Shown here: one piece after another, positions 38,457 through 46,610 of the stretch
How positions within the stretch are numbered: the first letter of the stretch is position 1
Layout: each line of letters begins with the position of its first letter
Origin: an uncultured Helicobacter sp.
GTDB lineage: Bacteria; Campylobacterota; Campylobacteria; Campylobacterales; Helicobacteraceae
Assembly: GCA_944326445.1 (NCBI GenBank)
Contig: CALVDZ010000010.1
Span: 1-64,000 of the forward strand
Reading direction: 5' to 3'
DNA length: 64,000 bases
The notes under the pieces: generated by a model
What the model saw: the letters and a program-made list of their open reading frames with translations, nothing else
What the model was told of the DNA's origin: nothing
Databases searched by the model: none
Made by a program: the position numbers and the translations under genes

Positions 38457-38534
38457 AATGCAAGTTTGCTTCACAAACTTGATACCGCTTGTGGCAAGTG
38501 AATTGCCACTTCGCTCCGCTGCGCGTGCATACAT
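38457..38534. repeat. Two-hairpin intergenic repeat, copy 3
   Basis: Between recA and eno. Hairpin 1 is CAAGTTTG (38461-38468) with CAAACTTG (38474-38481); hairpin 2 is GTGGCAA (38491-38497) with TTGCCAC (38503-38509); the tail CGCTCCGCTGCGCGTGCATA follows. The stems differ from those of copies 1 and 2 but pair perfectly. Confidence 0.75.
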
Positions 38535-38602
38535 TACCTGAATCTCTGTGCTTAGATTCAGTAGATTCTATAATGTCGCTAGTGAGCTTAGATTCTATAA
38601 AT

Positions 38603-39646
38603 CTAGGCTTCGCCCTGCTCGGGCTCATCGGGCAGTGGCAGTATCTCATCTTTCACGCCGATTTGTTCGCGGATTTTGTTGGTGATTTCTTGGGCGATCG
38701 CGGCATTTTCTCTCAAAAACACCTTTGCATTCTCGCGCCCCTGCCCTAGCTTCATATCGCCATAGGAGAGCCACGCCCCGCTTTTATCGATGATATCAAG
38801 CTTCACGCCATAATCGATTATCTCGCCTTCCTTGCTAATCCCCTCGCCAAACATTATATCAAACTCCGCTTCCCTAAATGGCGGTGCCACCTTGTTTTTG
38901 ACTACCTTTGCTTTAGCGCGGTTACCGATGTTTTGCTCATTTTGCTTGAGAGTGGCGATGCGCCGTATATCCACACGCACGCTCGCATAGAATTTGAGCG
39001 CGTTACCGCCCGTGGTTGTCTCTGGGCTGCCATAGCCCATTGTGCCGATTTTCATACGGATTTGGTTGATAAAAATCAGTGTGGCATTCATCTTGTGCAG
39101 CACGCCTGTGATCTTGCGCAGTGCGTGGCTCATAAGCCGCGCCTGCAAGCCCACGTGCTGATCGCCCATATCGCCCTCAATCTCTGCCTTTGGCGTGAGG
39201 GCTGCCACAGAATCTATCACGATGAGATCCACCGCCCCGCTGCGCGTGAGTGTCTCTAGGATTTCAAGTGCCTGTTCGCCGTTATCGGGTTGGGAGACGA
39301 GGAGGTTTTGCGTATCTACGCCTAGATTCTTAGCATAATACACATCGAGCGCGTGCTCAGCATCGATAAACGCCGCGATCCCGCCATTGCGTTGGCATTC
39401 CGCTACGATTTGGAGCGCGAGCGTGGTTTTGCCGCTAGATTCTGGACCATAGATCTCGATAATCCTGCCCTTAGGCACGCCGCCTATACCAAGTGCCATA
39501 TCAAGCCCAAGCGAGCCCGTAGAGATCGCATCGATTTTCTCCACCTGCTTATCGCCAAGCCGCACGAGCGCGCCCTTGCCAAACGCCTTGTCAATCTGCT
39601 TGAGCGCAAGCTCGATGGCTTTTTGCCGCTTTTCATCTATCGCCAT
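38603..39646 (-). CDS. recA: RecA recombinase
   Basis: Homologous recombination and DNA-damage response ATPase, 347 residues. Walker [31 protein letters not shown] and I-N-Q-I-R-M-K-I-G are all present. Relevant here because RecA would drive exchange between the dispersed repeats. First gene of the recA-eno-aroK cluster. Confidence 0.97.
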   Translation of the reverse strand: MAIDEKRQKAIELALKQIDKAFGKGALVRLGDKQVEKIDAISTGSLGLDMALGIGGVPKGRIIEIYGPESSGKTTLALQIVAECQRNGGIAAFIDAEHALDVYYAKNLGVDTQNLLVSQPDNGEQALEILETLTRSGAVDLIVIDSVAALTPKAEIEGDMGDQHVGLQARLMSHALRKITGVLHKMNATLIFINQIRMKIGTMGYGSPETTTGGNALKFYASVRVDIRRIATLKQNEQNIGNRAKAKVVKNKVAPPFREAEFDIMFGEGISKEGEIIDYGVKLDIIDKSGAWLSYGDMKLGQGRENAKVFLRENAAIAQEITNKIREQIGVKDEILPLPDEPEQGEA

Positions 39647-39749
39647 TGTTGTCCTTAGTTGAGTGATTTTTTGAATTCCGCGATTGTATCTTATGAAGTT
39701 TGAAAAATTTCTTTAAGCCCTGCGCAACAAACTTGGCTAAGCTATCTTT

Positions 39750-39758
39750 TGTTACAAT
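39750..39758 (+). promoter_or_regulatory. Extended -10 for mqnD
   Basis: TGTTACAAT fits the sigma-80 extended -10 and lies 35 bases before the ATG at 39794, divergent from recA. Confidence 0.55.
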
Positions 39759-39793
39759 GTCGCCAAAAGCCCAAAATGCGAGGAAGTCCCACG

Positions 39794-40696
39794 ATGAGCA
39801 CCCACACCAAAGCCCACCCACGATATTTCAAAACGCGCCATATCAGTGTGGCACACAGCCCCGATGCCGATGATTTGTTTATGTATTACGCACTCAATTT
39901 TGGCTGGATAGATTCAGATCTCGTGCGCTTTAGTGCGTGCGCTAGGGATATACAAACGCTCAATGATGCGACTTTGCGCGGGGAGTATGATATCAGCGCG
40001 ATCTCCTTTGCGCTCTACCCGCTTGTGTGCGATGATTACGCGCTTTTGCGCACGGGGGTTAGCTTTGGCAATGGCTATGGACCCAAGCTCATCAAAAAGC
40101 GCACCACCACGCTCAAAAAAGACTTCAAAGTCGCCCTAAGCGGCGCGCACACGACTAATGCCCTGCTTTTCAAACTCGCCTATCCCCACGCGCGCATTGT
40201 GTATAAAAACTTCCTTGACATAGAATCTAGCGTGCTAAGCGGCGAGGTGCAAGCAGGCGTGCTCATCCACGAATCCATTCTTAGCTATGATGAAAGCCTC
40301 GTGGTAGAAGCCGAGCTATGGGACATATGGTGCGATCTCAATAAGCGCAATCTCCCGCTACCCCTAGGCGGTATGGCACTGCGTCGCTCCCTGCCGCTGA
40401 CTATCGCGCTAGAGTGTGAATCCCTGCTCACCAAAGCTGTGGAAGTGGCGGTGTATAATAAGCCCCTGCTCTCGCGTATGCTCACGGAGCGCAACCTCAT
40501 CAGAGTGGATTCTCAAAAACTCGAGACTTATCTCAATCTTTATGCCAATGCAGATTCTATAACTTTAAGCGCGTTGCAGCTAGAGGCACTTGATGTGCTT
40601 TTTTCTCTAGGGTTTAGTGCGGGATTTTATCCCCAAGCAATCAACGCCGCGCAGCATATGCTCCCGCGTGAGTATCTCGCGCAACGATATTCTTAA
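39794..40696 (+). CDS. mqnD: MqnD-like 1,4-dihydroxy-6-naphthoate synthase
   Basis: A 300-residue periplasmic-binding-fold enzyme of the futalosine menaquinone pathway used by Helicobacter and Campylobacter. A-H-S-P-D-A-D-D-L-F-M-Y-Y-A-L near the start, followed by I-S-A-I-S-F-A and Y-G-P-K-L, matches the MqnA/MqnD superfamily, and I recall a MqnD-like gene beside recA in H. pylori. The sister enzyme MqnA is the alternative. The ATG at 39794 is chosen over an open frame beginning at 39749, which overlaps the promoter. Confidence 0.72.
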   Translation: MSTHTKAHPRYFKTRHISVAHSPDADDLFMYYALNFGWIDSDLVRFSACARDIQTLNDATLRGEYDISAISFALYPLVCDDYALLRTGVSFGNGYGPKLIKKRTTTLKKDFKVALSGAHTTNALLFKLAYPHARIVYKNFLDIESSVLSGEVQAGVLIHESILSYDESLVVEAELWDIWCDLNKRNLPLPLGGMALRRSLPLTIALECESLLTKAVEVAVYNKPLLSRMLTERNLIRVDSQKLETYLNLYANADSITLSALQLEALDVLFSLGFSAGFYPQAINAAQHMLPREYLAQRYS

Positions 40697-40720
40697 AAAC
40701 TCTTAAATAAGGCTTCATAA

Positions 40721-41740
40721 ATGGCTTCGCAATTTGTCTATAACACCGCAAGTATCGCAAAAATCCTCACACCAAGCCTCATCACGCGCGCCCTTTTAGA
40801 ATCTAAAATCGCCAAATTCTTTGCCCGCCTAGATTCTAGCGCACTAGATTCTCTCTCCTCACGCCTTAGATTCTATCATCGCATAAGCACGCCCTTTGCT
40901 ATCACGCCCCTTGAGAGCCCAAAGCATTGCGAGCGGCTAGGCACCTACACGCCGCATTATGGCAGGATAAAGGATAGCTACAAATGGCGAGCCTTTAGCA
41001 CCTACCACTACGATATGCGCTCGTATGCGCGCTATTTTGACCAAAACTTAAAGCTCTATTATGGCTTTGGCGATGTGAATTACTATTTCACGCACCCCAC
41101 TATTACCAAATCCCGCCCTATACGCTCATCTCAAAACTCTATCCTCCTTAAACTCGCGCAAAATCGGCATTTTGTCTTCATCAGAGATCCCTACAACTTC
41201 AAAGACAAACAAGATATGATATTTTTTCGTGGGGCGTGCTATCAGGAGCATAGAGCGCGCTTTTTGCACAAGTTTTTTGACGCGCCATTTTGCGACATCG
41301 GGCACACGGGCAATCCGCGCGTGCATACGCCCTATCTCAAGCCCAAAGTCTCCATCGCCAAGCATTTGCCCTATAAATTCCTCCTAAGCCTAGAGGGCAA
41401 CGATGTGGCGAGCAACCTCAAATGGGTGCTTAGCAGCAACTCACTCTGTATGATGCCCCGCCCCAAATACGAAACATGGTTTATGGAATCTACCCTAGAG
41501 CCAAATGTGCATTACTGCGAGATCGCTGATGACTACTCCGATGTGGAGGAGAAGTTTGAGTTTTTCCGCACGCACACAGACGCGGCACAGGAGATAATCC
41601 ACAACGCCCATAGATTCTGTGCGCGCTTTTTAGACAAGCACACAGAGGAAATGCTCAATATCCTCGTGCTACGCAAGTATTTTTGCTTAAGCGGACAGAT
41701 TAGCATAAGCGCGATTGAGCGCGAGTTTTTTGGGCTCTAG
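40721..41740 (+). CDS. GT90-family (CAP10-like) glycosyltransferase
   Basis: A 339-residue cytosolic glycosyltransferase, probably for LPS or another surface glycan. The C-terminal half carries the family block L-P-Y-K-F-L-L-S-L-E-G-N-D then N-L-K-W-V-L-S-S-N-S and W-F-M-E-S-T-L-E-P-N-V-H-Y, as in GT90/CAP10 proteins. The donor is unknown; UDP-Glc or UDP-Xyl fit the family, and ugd next door makes UDP-GlcA. First gene of the surface-polysaccharide cluster. Confidence 0.75.
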   Translation: MASQFVYNTASIAKILTPSLITRALLESKIAKFFARLDSSALDSLSSRLRFYHRISTPFAITPLESPKHCERLGTYTPHYGRIKDSYKWRAFSTYHYDMRSYARYFDQNLKLYYGFGDVNYYFTHPTITKSRPIRSSQNSILLKLAQNRHFVFIRDPYNFKDKQDMIFFRGACYQEHRARFLHKFFDAPFCDIGHTGNPRVHTPYLKPKVSIAKHLPYKFLLSLEGNDVASNLKWVLSSNSLCMMPRPKYETWFMESTLEPNVHYCEIADDYSDVEEKFEFFRTHTDAAQEIIHNAHRFCARFLDKHTEEMLNILVLRKYFCLSGQISISAIEREFFGL

Positions 41741-41877
41741 TTCTAGATTCTAGACTTGCTAGACTTTAGGCGCGTAGTCGCCCCAAAGAAGGCTACAAGC
41801 CACGATAGGGGCTCTAAGCACAACTTTAAGTTTGGGTGTGTTAGAATCCGCGCCTTTATCCCAATATAAGGAAAGCT

Positions 41878-43218
41878 ATGCGTGTAACGATTATCGGTAG
41901 TGGGTATGTCGGGCTCGTAGCGGGGGCGTGCTTTGCGCAGATGGGCAATGCCGTGATTTGCCTCGATGTGGATTCTAAAAAGATCGAAAATCTCACAAAA
42001 GGCATTATCCCCATCTATGAGCCCGGACTAGAATCTATGGTATTAGAAAACCACAAGCGGGGCAATCTAGGCTTCACTACCGACAAGGCGGAGGCGTTAA
42101 GCAATGCCGAGGTGATTTTCATCGCCGTGGGCACGCCTATGGGCGAAGATGGCAGCGCGGATTTGCGCTATGTGTGTGCGGTGGCTGAAGACATAGGTGC
42201 GCACTTGCAACATTATGCCGTGATTGTGGATAAATCCACTGTGCCCGTGGGCACTGCAAGAAGGGTGCGTGCAATCATCACGGAGGGCTTAGCAAGACGC
42301 GGTGCGCAGATAGATTTTGATGTCGTGAGCAATCCCGAGTTTCTCAAAGAGGGCGTGGCGATAAAGGACTTTATGAGCCCTGATAGAGTCGTGGTGGGCG
42401 CGGACTGCGCTAGGGCACTAGAGATAATGAAAGCCCTCTATGCACCCTTCCTTATTAAAAGCGATAGATTCATCGCTATGGGGATAGAATCTGCCGAGAT
42501 GACTAAATACGCCGCAAACGCTATGCTAGCAACCAAAATCAGCTTCATCAACGAAATGAGCCAAATCTGTGAGCGCGTGGGGGCAAATATCAATGATGTG
42601 CGGCTAGGGATTGGCTCGGATTCACGCATTGGGTATAGCTTCATCTATCCGGGGTGTGGCTATGGCGGGAGCTGCTTCCCCAAAGATGTCAAGGCATTAG
42701 AAAAAGTCGCGCTAGATTGTGGCTACACGCCTAGAATCTTACAAGCCATCGACGCCGTCAATGCCGCGCAAAAAAGGCTTTTGGTAGAGAAAATCTGCGC
42801 ACGCTTTGGCGAGGATTTGCGTGGCAGGACTTTTTGTGTGTGGGGGCTAGCCTTTAAGCCCGAGACGGACGATATGCGCGAGGCAAGCTCTTTGGTGCTT
42901 ATCCGTGAGCTCATCGCACGCGGGGCGAGGGTGCAAGCCTATGACGCTAAGGCGTGCGAGCAGGCGCGATTTTATCTTAGTGATGTGCTAGATTCTATCG
43001 AGTTTGCTAGTAGCAAATACGACGCGCTTAAAGGCTGCGATGCGATGGTGCTAGTAACGGAGTGGCGGGAGTTTAGAAGTCCGGACTTTGGGGAGATAGC
43101 TAAGCTTTTGAAAAGCCCCATAATCTTTGATGGACGCAATATCTACCACACTTTGAATCTAGAATCTAAGGGCTTTGAGTATTACCAAATAGGAGTGAGC
43201 AATGCAAAGATTTACTAA
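41878..43218 (+). CDS. ugd: UDP-glucose 6-dehydrogenase
   Basis: Oxidises UDP-glucose to UDP-glucuronate with two NAD+. The 446-residue protein has I-G-S-G-Y-V-G-L-V-A-G, V-D-K-S-T-V-P-V-G-T, N-P-E-F-L-K-E-G and the catalytic-Cys motif G-Y-G-G-S-C-F-P-K-D. A candidate -10 (TTAGAAT) lies near 41841 with AAGGAAAG before the ATG. The next gene's ATG lies inside its 3' end, showing translational coupling. Confidence 0.93.
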   Translation: MRVTIIGSGYVGLVAGACFAQMGNAVICLDVDSKKIENLTKGIIPIYEPGLESMVLENHKRGNLGFTTDKAEALSNAEVIFIAVGTPMGEDGSADLRYVCAVAEDIGAHLQHYAVIVDKSTVPVGTARRVRAIITEGLARRGAQIDFDVVSNPEFLKEGVAIKDFMSPDRVVVGADCARALEIMKALYAPFLIKSDRFIAMGIESAEMTKYAANAMLATKISFINEMSQICERVGANINDVRLGIGSDSRIGYSFIYPGCGYGGSCFPKDVKALEKVALDCGYTPRILQAIDAVNAAQKRLLVEKICARFGEDLRGRTFCVWGLAFKPETDDMREASSLVLIRELIARGARVQAYDAKACEQARFYLSDVLDSIEFASSKYDALKGCDAMVLVTEWREFRSPDFGEIAKLLKSPIIFDGRNIYHTLNLESKGFEYYQIGVSNAKIY

Positions 43219-44853
43219 CAACGCCTATTTTGTGGCACTTTGCCTCGGGGCTTTGGCTATGCTACTCGCCTCTTAATGCTCTATGATGGGCACAACTTCG
43301 GCGGGGACTTTTCCCAATACATCGCCCAAGCTATCAGCATAGCAGAAGGCAGCGTTGAGACGCAGATTCAAAACAACTCCTTTATCATAGAATCTTCCCA
43401 AACCACGCTAGGACCCAAGATCTATCCGTGGGGCTTGCCGCTTTTGCTCGCACCCGTGTATGAGCTCTTTGGCTTTAATCTCATCGCGTTTAAGGTGGTG
43501 GGGATCGTGAGCTATGGGATTTTTGTGGCGGTGTTTTATTGCTTTTGTGTGAGGTTTTTGACGCGCACATACGCCCTAGGCGCGAGCTTGCTTTTTGCGC
43601 TCAATCCTATGTTTCTCAACTTCGCCGCCAACCAGATTATGACTGATATACCATTTTTACTCTGTAACTTCCTCGCCATCATCTGCCTTATGCAGCTTTT
43701 CACATCCGCCAAACACGCGCTTGTGTTTGGACTTATAGGGGGGGGGGGCAATGCTAAGCAGCTTCCTTGTGCGCACCAATGGCGTGGTAATCCTCCTCGC
43801 GCTTGCTTGCGCACATCTTTGCATTCTTTACAAATCCCTCTTCCCGCGCTCTAGATTCACCCAAGCCTTCCTCTCACGCCTCCAAGCCAACAAATCCATA
43901 CTCGCCCACATCGCGCCTTATGCAGTCTTTGGCGTGGGTTTGTCTGTCGTCGCATCGCTCCTTAGCCTCGGTGGCGAGGGGCACGGGGAGGTATGCTCCA
44001 GCACATTAGTATCAAATCCATCGTGCGCAACGCACTCTACTATCTCGGCGTGTTTGGGGAGTTTTTTGCTATGCCAAACCTCCTACCCCAATCCCTAAAA
44101 ACCCTCAAATACAGCTTTCTTATCCCAAATATCCTAGGTTTTGCGCTTCTTTTGTGCTTTGCGTATCCGATTTTGCGTGGTATGAGGGCTTTTTGGCGCG
44201 CTAACTCCTCTGCTCTGTTTGTCTATATCTTTATGCTTGGCTCTATGTGTCTGCTTATCCTGTGGCCTGCCCTGCAGGGCTTGCGCTTTACATTTGGGAT
44301 ATTGCCTTTTGTAGTGTTTTTGGGCGCGCTTGGGTTAGAATCCTTTAGCCCTAAAGCCCCTGCCACAGTTACCAAAAGGCGTGTGGTGAGGGCTTTGCGG
44401 ATTCTAAGTCTAGGCATCATCGCCTTTTTTGTGCTCAAAAGCACTGCGTATGTCGTGCGGGATTTTGCCAACCACCACAGCGCAGATTCTAAGTCGTGGG
44501 AGGCATACAGCAGCGACGCGCTAGCAGTGTATGAGTATATCAAAACCCACACGAGCCCCGATGAAATCATCGTATTTTTTAAGCCCCGCGTGCTCTACCT
44601 CAACACCAATCGCCTAAGTATCGCCATCAGAGAGCCCCAGACATTGTATAAGCGTTTGCGCAGCGCACCCTTTGTAGTCAATGGCAAGCCCCACACCATC
44701 GCCTATATCCTCTCCTACACCGATGAATATGCGCTCGAGCACGGCTTATCAAGGGAGTTTATAGAATCTATCGGTGCCCAAAAAGCCTATGAAAACCCGA
44801 GCTTTACGCTCTATAGATTGGCAGATTCTATACAAAGAGATTTAGGGCTCTAG
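43202..44853 (+). pseudogene. PMT/ArnT-like membrane glycosyltransferase, three frame breaks
   Basis: A multi-pass membrane protein resembling GT39/GT83 (PMT/ArnT) transferases that use polyprenyl-phosphate sugars. D-G-H-N-F-G-G-D-F-S-Q-Y after the first helix and F-A-A-N-Q-I-M-T-D-I-P-F-L suggest the lumenal catalytic loop. The sequence is in four pieces: 43202 to about 43246, then to the G11 tract at 43738-43748, then to about 43985, then to 44853. One extra G at 43246-43249, one fewer G in the G11 tract and one extra G near 43985 would rejoin one frame of about 550 residues. It may be decayed, phase-variable or partly mis-sequenced. Confidence 0.75.
43738..43748. repeat. Poly-G tract (11 G) in membrane glycosyltransferase
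   Basis: Eleven G within the coding region. Ten or thirteen would join the frames on both sides, so this tract is a candidate phase switch. Two other frame breaks in the gene lie at short G4 runs. Confidence 0.8.
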
Positions 44854-44875
44854 CTTGATTTATACAAAAGGTGTT

Positions 44876-44930
44876 CGCCCAAGTCGCGTTCCTGACGCGC
44901 TCACACTAAAAAACCACAGAATCTCGCTGA
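44876..44930. repeat. Accessory repeat flanking the two-hairpin element (inverted copy)
   Basis: Read on the minus strand it gives GCGAG-A-TTCTGTGG ... GTCAGGAACGCGACTTG. Nearly the same 48 bases occur on the plus strand at 63183-63230. In both places it lies just after a two-hairpin repeat, so the two parts form one longer compound element. Confidence 0.65.
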
Positions 44931-44940
44931 AAAGTTGCGT

Positions 44941-45017
44941 GTATGAACGCGTAGCGGAGGGGTTAGGGGCTCTGCCTCAAGCCCCAATACGCAAGTTTTG
45001 CCATACAAAACTTGCAT
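44941..45017 (-). repeat. Two-hairpin intergenic repeat, copy 4 (inverted)
   Basis: Upstream of galE. On the plus strand hairpin 1 is CAAGTTTTG (44992-45000) with CAAAACTTG (45006-45014), and hairpin 2 is GGGGCT (44966-44971) with AGCCCC (44980-44985). The tail reads on the minus strand as CCTCCGCTACGCGTTCATAC. With 44876-44930 it fills the gap 44854-45040. Confidence 0.7.
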
Positions 45018-45181
45018 TAAATAAATAAAAAGGGGGTTAAATGCAAACCATTCTCATCACAGGCGGGGCGGGGTATATCGGCTCGCACGCTAATGCCTTG
45101 CTGCGCACGCTGGGTGTGCAAACGATTGTGCTGGATAGTCTTATCTATGGGCACAAAGAAGCTTTGGAGTTTAGTAAAACT

Positions 45182-45711
45182 AGAAATTCGGCTTGCACGC
45201 AATCTTTAAATGATTTAAAATCTAGCCTCTTAGATTCACACTCTCACGGACATTTTTTAGATTCACAGAATCTCGTGTTTGCGCAAAAGAAAAAGGGGTG
45301 TTATCCCCTCCCCGCTCCCCTTAGCCCCGAAAAAGATAAAGCGCCGCTTTTCTTTTTCGGCAAACAAGGGGAGAGCCTCGCTTTTTCCGCTTCTAGCGCA
45401 ATCGTTGCGGAGGCACTACTGCCTCCTTTTTCCAACGATTGCACACCACGAAGCGGGCGAGATTTAGGGTGCTCCGCACAGGATAATTTTACAGGCAAGC
45501 CAAGTGCAAAGCCTCAAGAAAACTTAGAATCTAGGACAAATTTAGAATTTAATACAGATTTAGAATCTAACGCAAATGCAGAATCTAACCTCCTAGATTC
45601 ACAATCATCACAAATCTCGCTAGAGGACTTTTTAGGCACAATTGGGGGGGGGGGGCGAGTCTTAGCTTAGAATCTAACCAATCTCCCGAGAGCCGCTCCG
45701 CTCCGCCCACG
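45182..45711 (+). repeat. Composite repeat inserted in galE
   Basis: Left end AGAAATTCGGCTTGCACG is shared with the phnD-phnE gap at 54168. The middle (about 45295-45350), GGGGTGTTATCCCCTCCCCG and neighbours, is the same module as at about 1560-1610 and, in opposite orientation, at about 48130-48160. ES/LDS-coding words and the G12 tract follow. The whole piece is free of stops in the galE frame for about 480 bases. Confidence 0.75.
45644..45655. repeat. Poly-G tract (12 G) in galE insert
   Basis: Sets the frame between the 5' and 3' parts of galE. Twelve G is the OFF state by translation; 10 or 13 would be ON. Confidence 0.85.
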
Positions 45712-46610
45712 ATCTTTATCCACGGCGATTTGTGCGACACGCAGCTTTTGCGCCAGATTTTTGCCACCTATCCTATCGAGTGTGTGCTGCACTTTGCCGC
45801 CTTTGCCTATGTGGGCGAATCCGTGCAGGATCCGCAAAAATACTACCTAAACAATGTCGCCAACACGCTCAATCTCCTCTCTGTAATGCGTGAGTTTGGC
45901 TGCCGCTCTCTCATCTTTAGCTCCACTTGCGCCACCTATGGCAATCCTCTCCAAATCCCCATCACAGAATCCCACCCCCAAAATCCCATAAACCCTTATG
46001 GGCGCTCTAAACTGATGGTTGAGCAGATTTTGCAGGATTTTGCCAAAGCCTACAACCTCTCCTATGTGATTTTGCGCTATTTTAATGCCGCGGGGGCGAG
46101 CAACTTCTTTGATATCGGAGAGTCTCACAATCCCGAGACGCACCTCATCCCCCTAATCCTACGCGCTGCCCTACACACCGCGCCCCTAGCCCACAAGTCA
46201 AATCCCAAAAACCCCCAACAAGCCCCTAAACTAGAAGTCTTTGGGCTAGACTACCCCACCAAAGATGGCTCGTGCGTGCGGGATTATATCCATATCGATG
46301 ATTTGGCGATGGCGCATATCCTAGCGTGGCGGTATCTACGCGCTGGGGGGACAAGCGAGGTGTTTAACCTCGGCAATAATGAGGGCTTTTCCGTGCTAGA
46401 GGTGCTGCACAAAGCAGAGGAGATCGCCCGCACAGAAATCCCCTACACACGCGCCCCGCCGCGCGCAGGTGATCCCGCCATCCTCGTAGGAGACTCCCAA
46501 AAGGCGCGCAAAATCCTAGGGTGGAATCCGCGCTTTTTCACACTCGAGGCGATTTTGCGCAGCGCATACCGCTGGCATAGCAATCAAAGATACTAACCAA
46601 AGGAGCAAAT

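Larger units (their letters stand above)
45041..46596 (+). pseudogene. galE: UDP-glucose 4-epimerase split by repeat insertion
   Basis: Interconverts UDP-glucose and UDP-galactose for surface glycans. The first 42 residues (T-G-G-A-G-Y-I-G-S-H ... Y-G-H-K-E-A-L) lie at 45041-45166, and the rest (F-I-H-G-D-L-C-D, S-S-T-C-A-T-Y-G, catalytic Y-G-R-S-K) at 45712-46596. Together they give about 336 residues, the usual GalE length. Between them lies about 530 bases of repeat. The 5' frame stays open through the insert and a G12 tract, then stops at 45670. With 10 or 13 G it would continue in frame into the rest, giving an epimerase with a loop of about 180 residues. At the present length only the truncated product is made. 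Confidence 0.85.
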
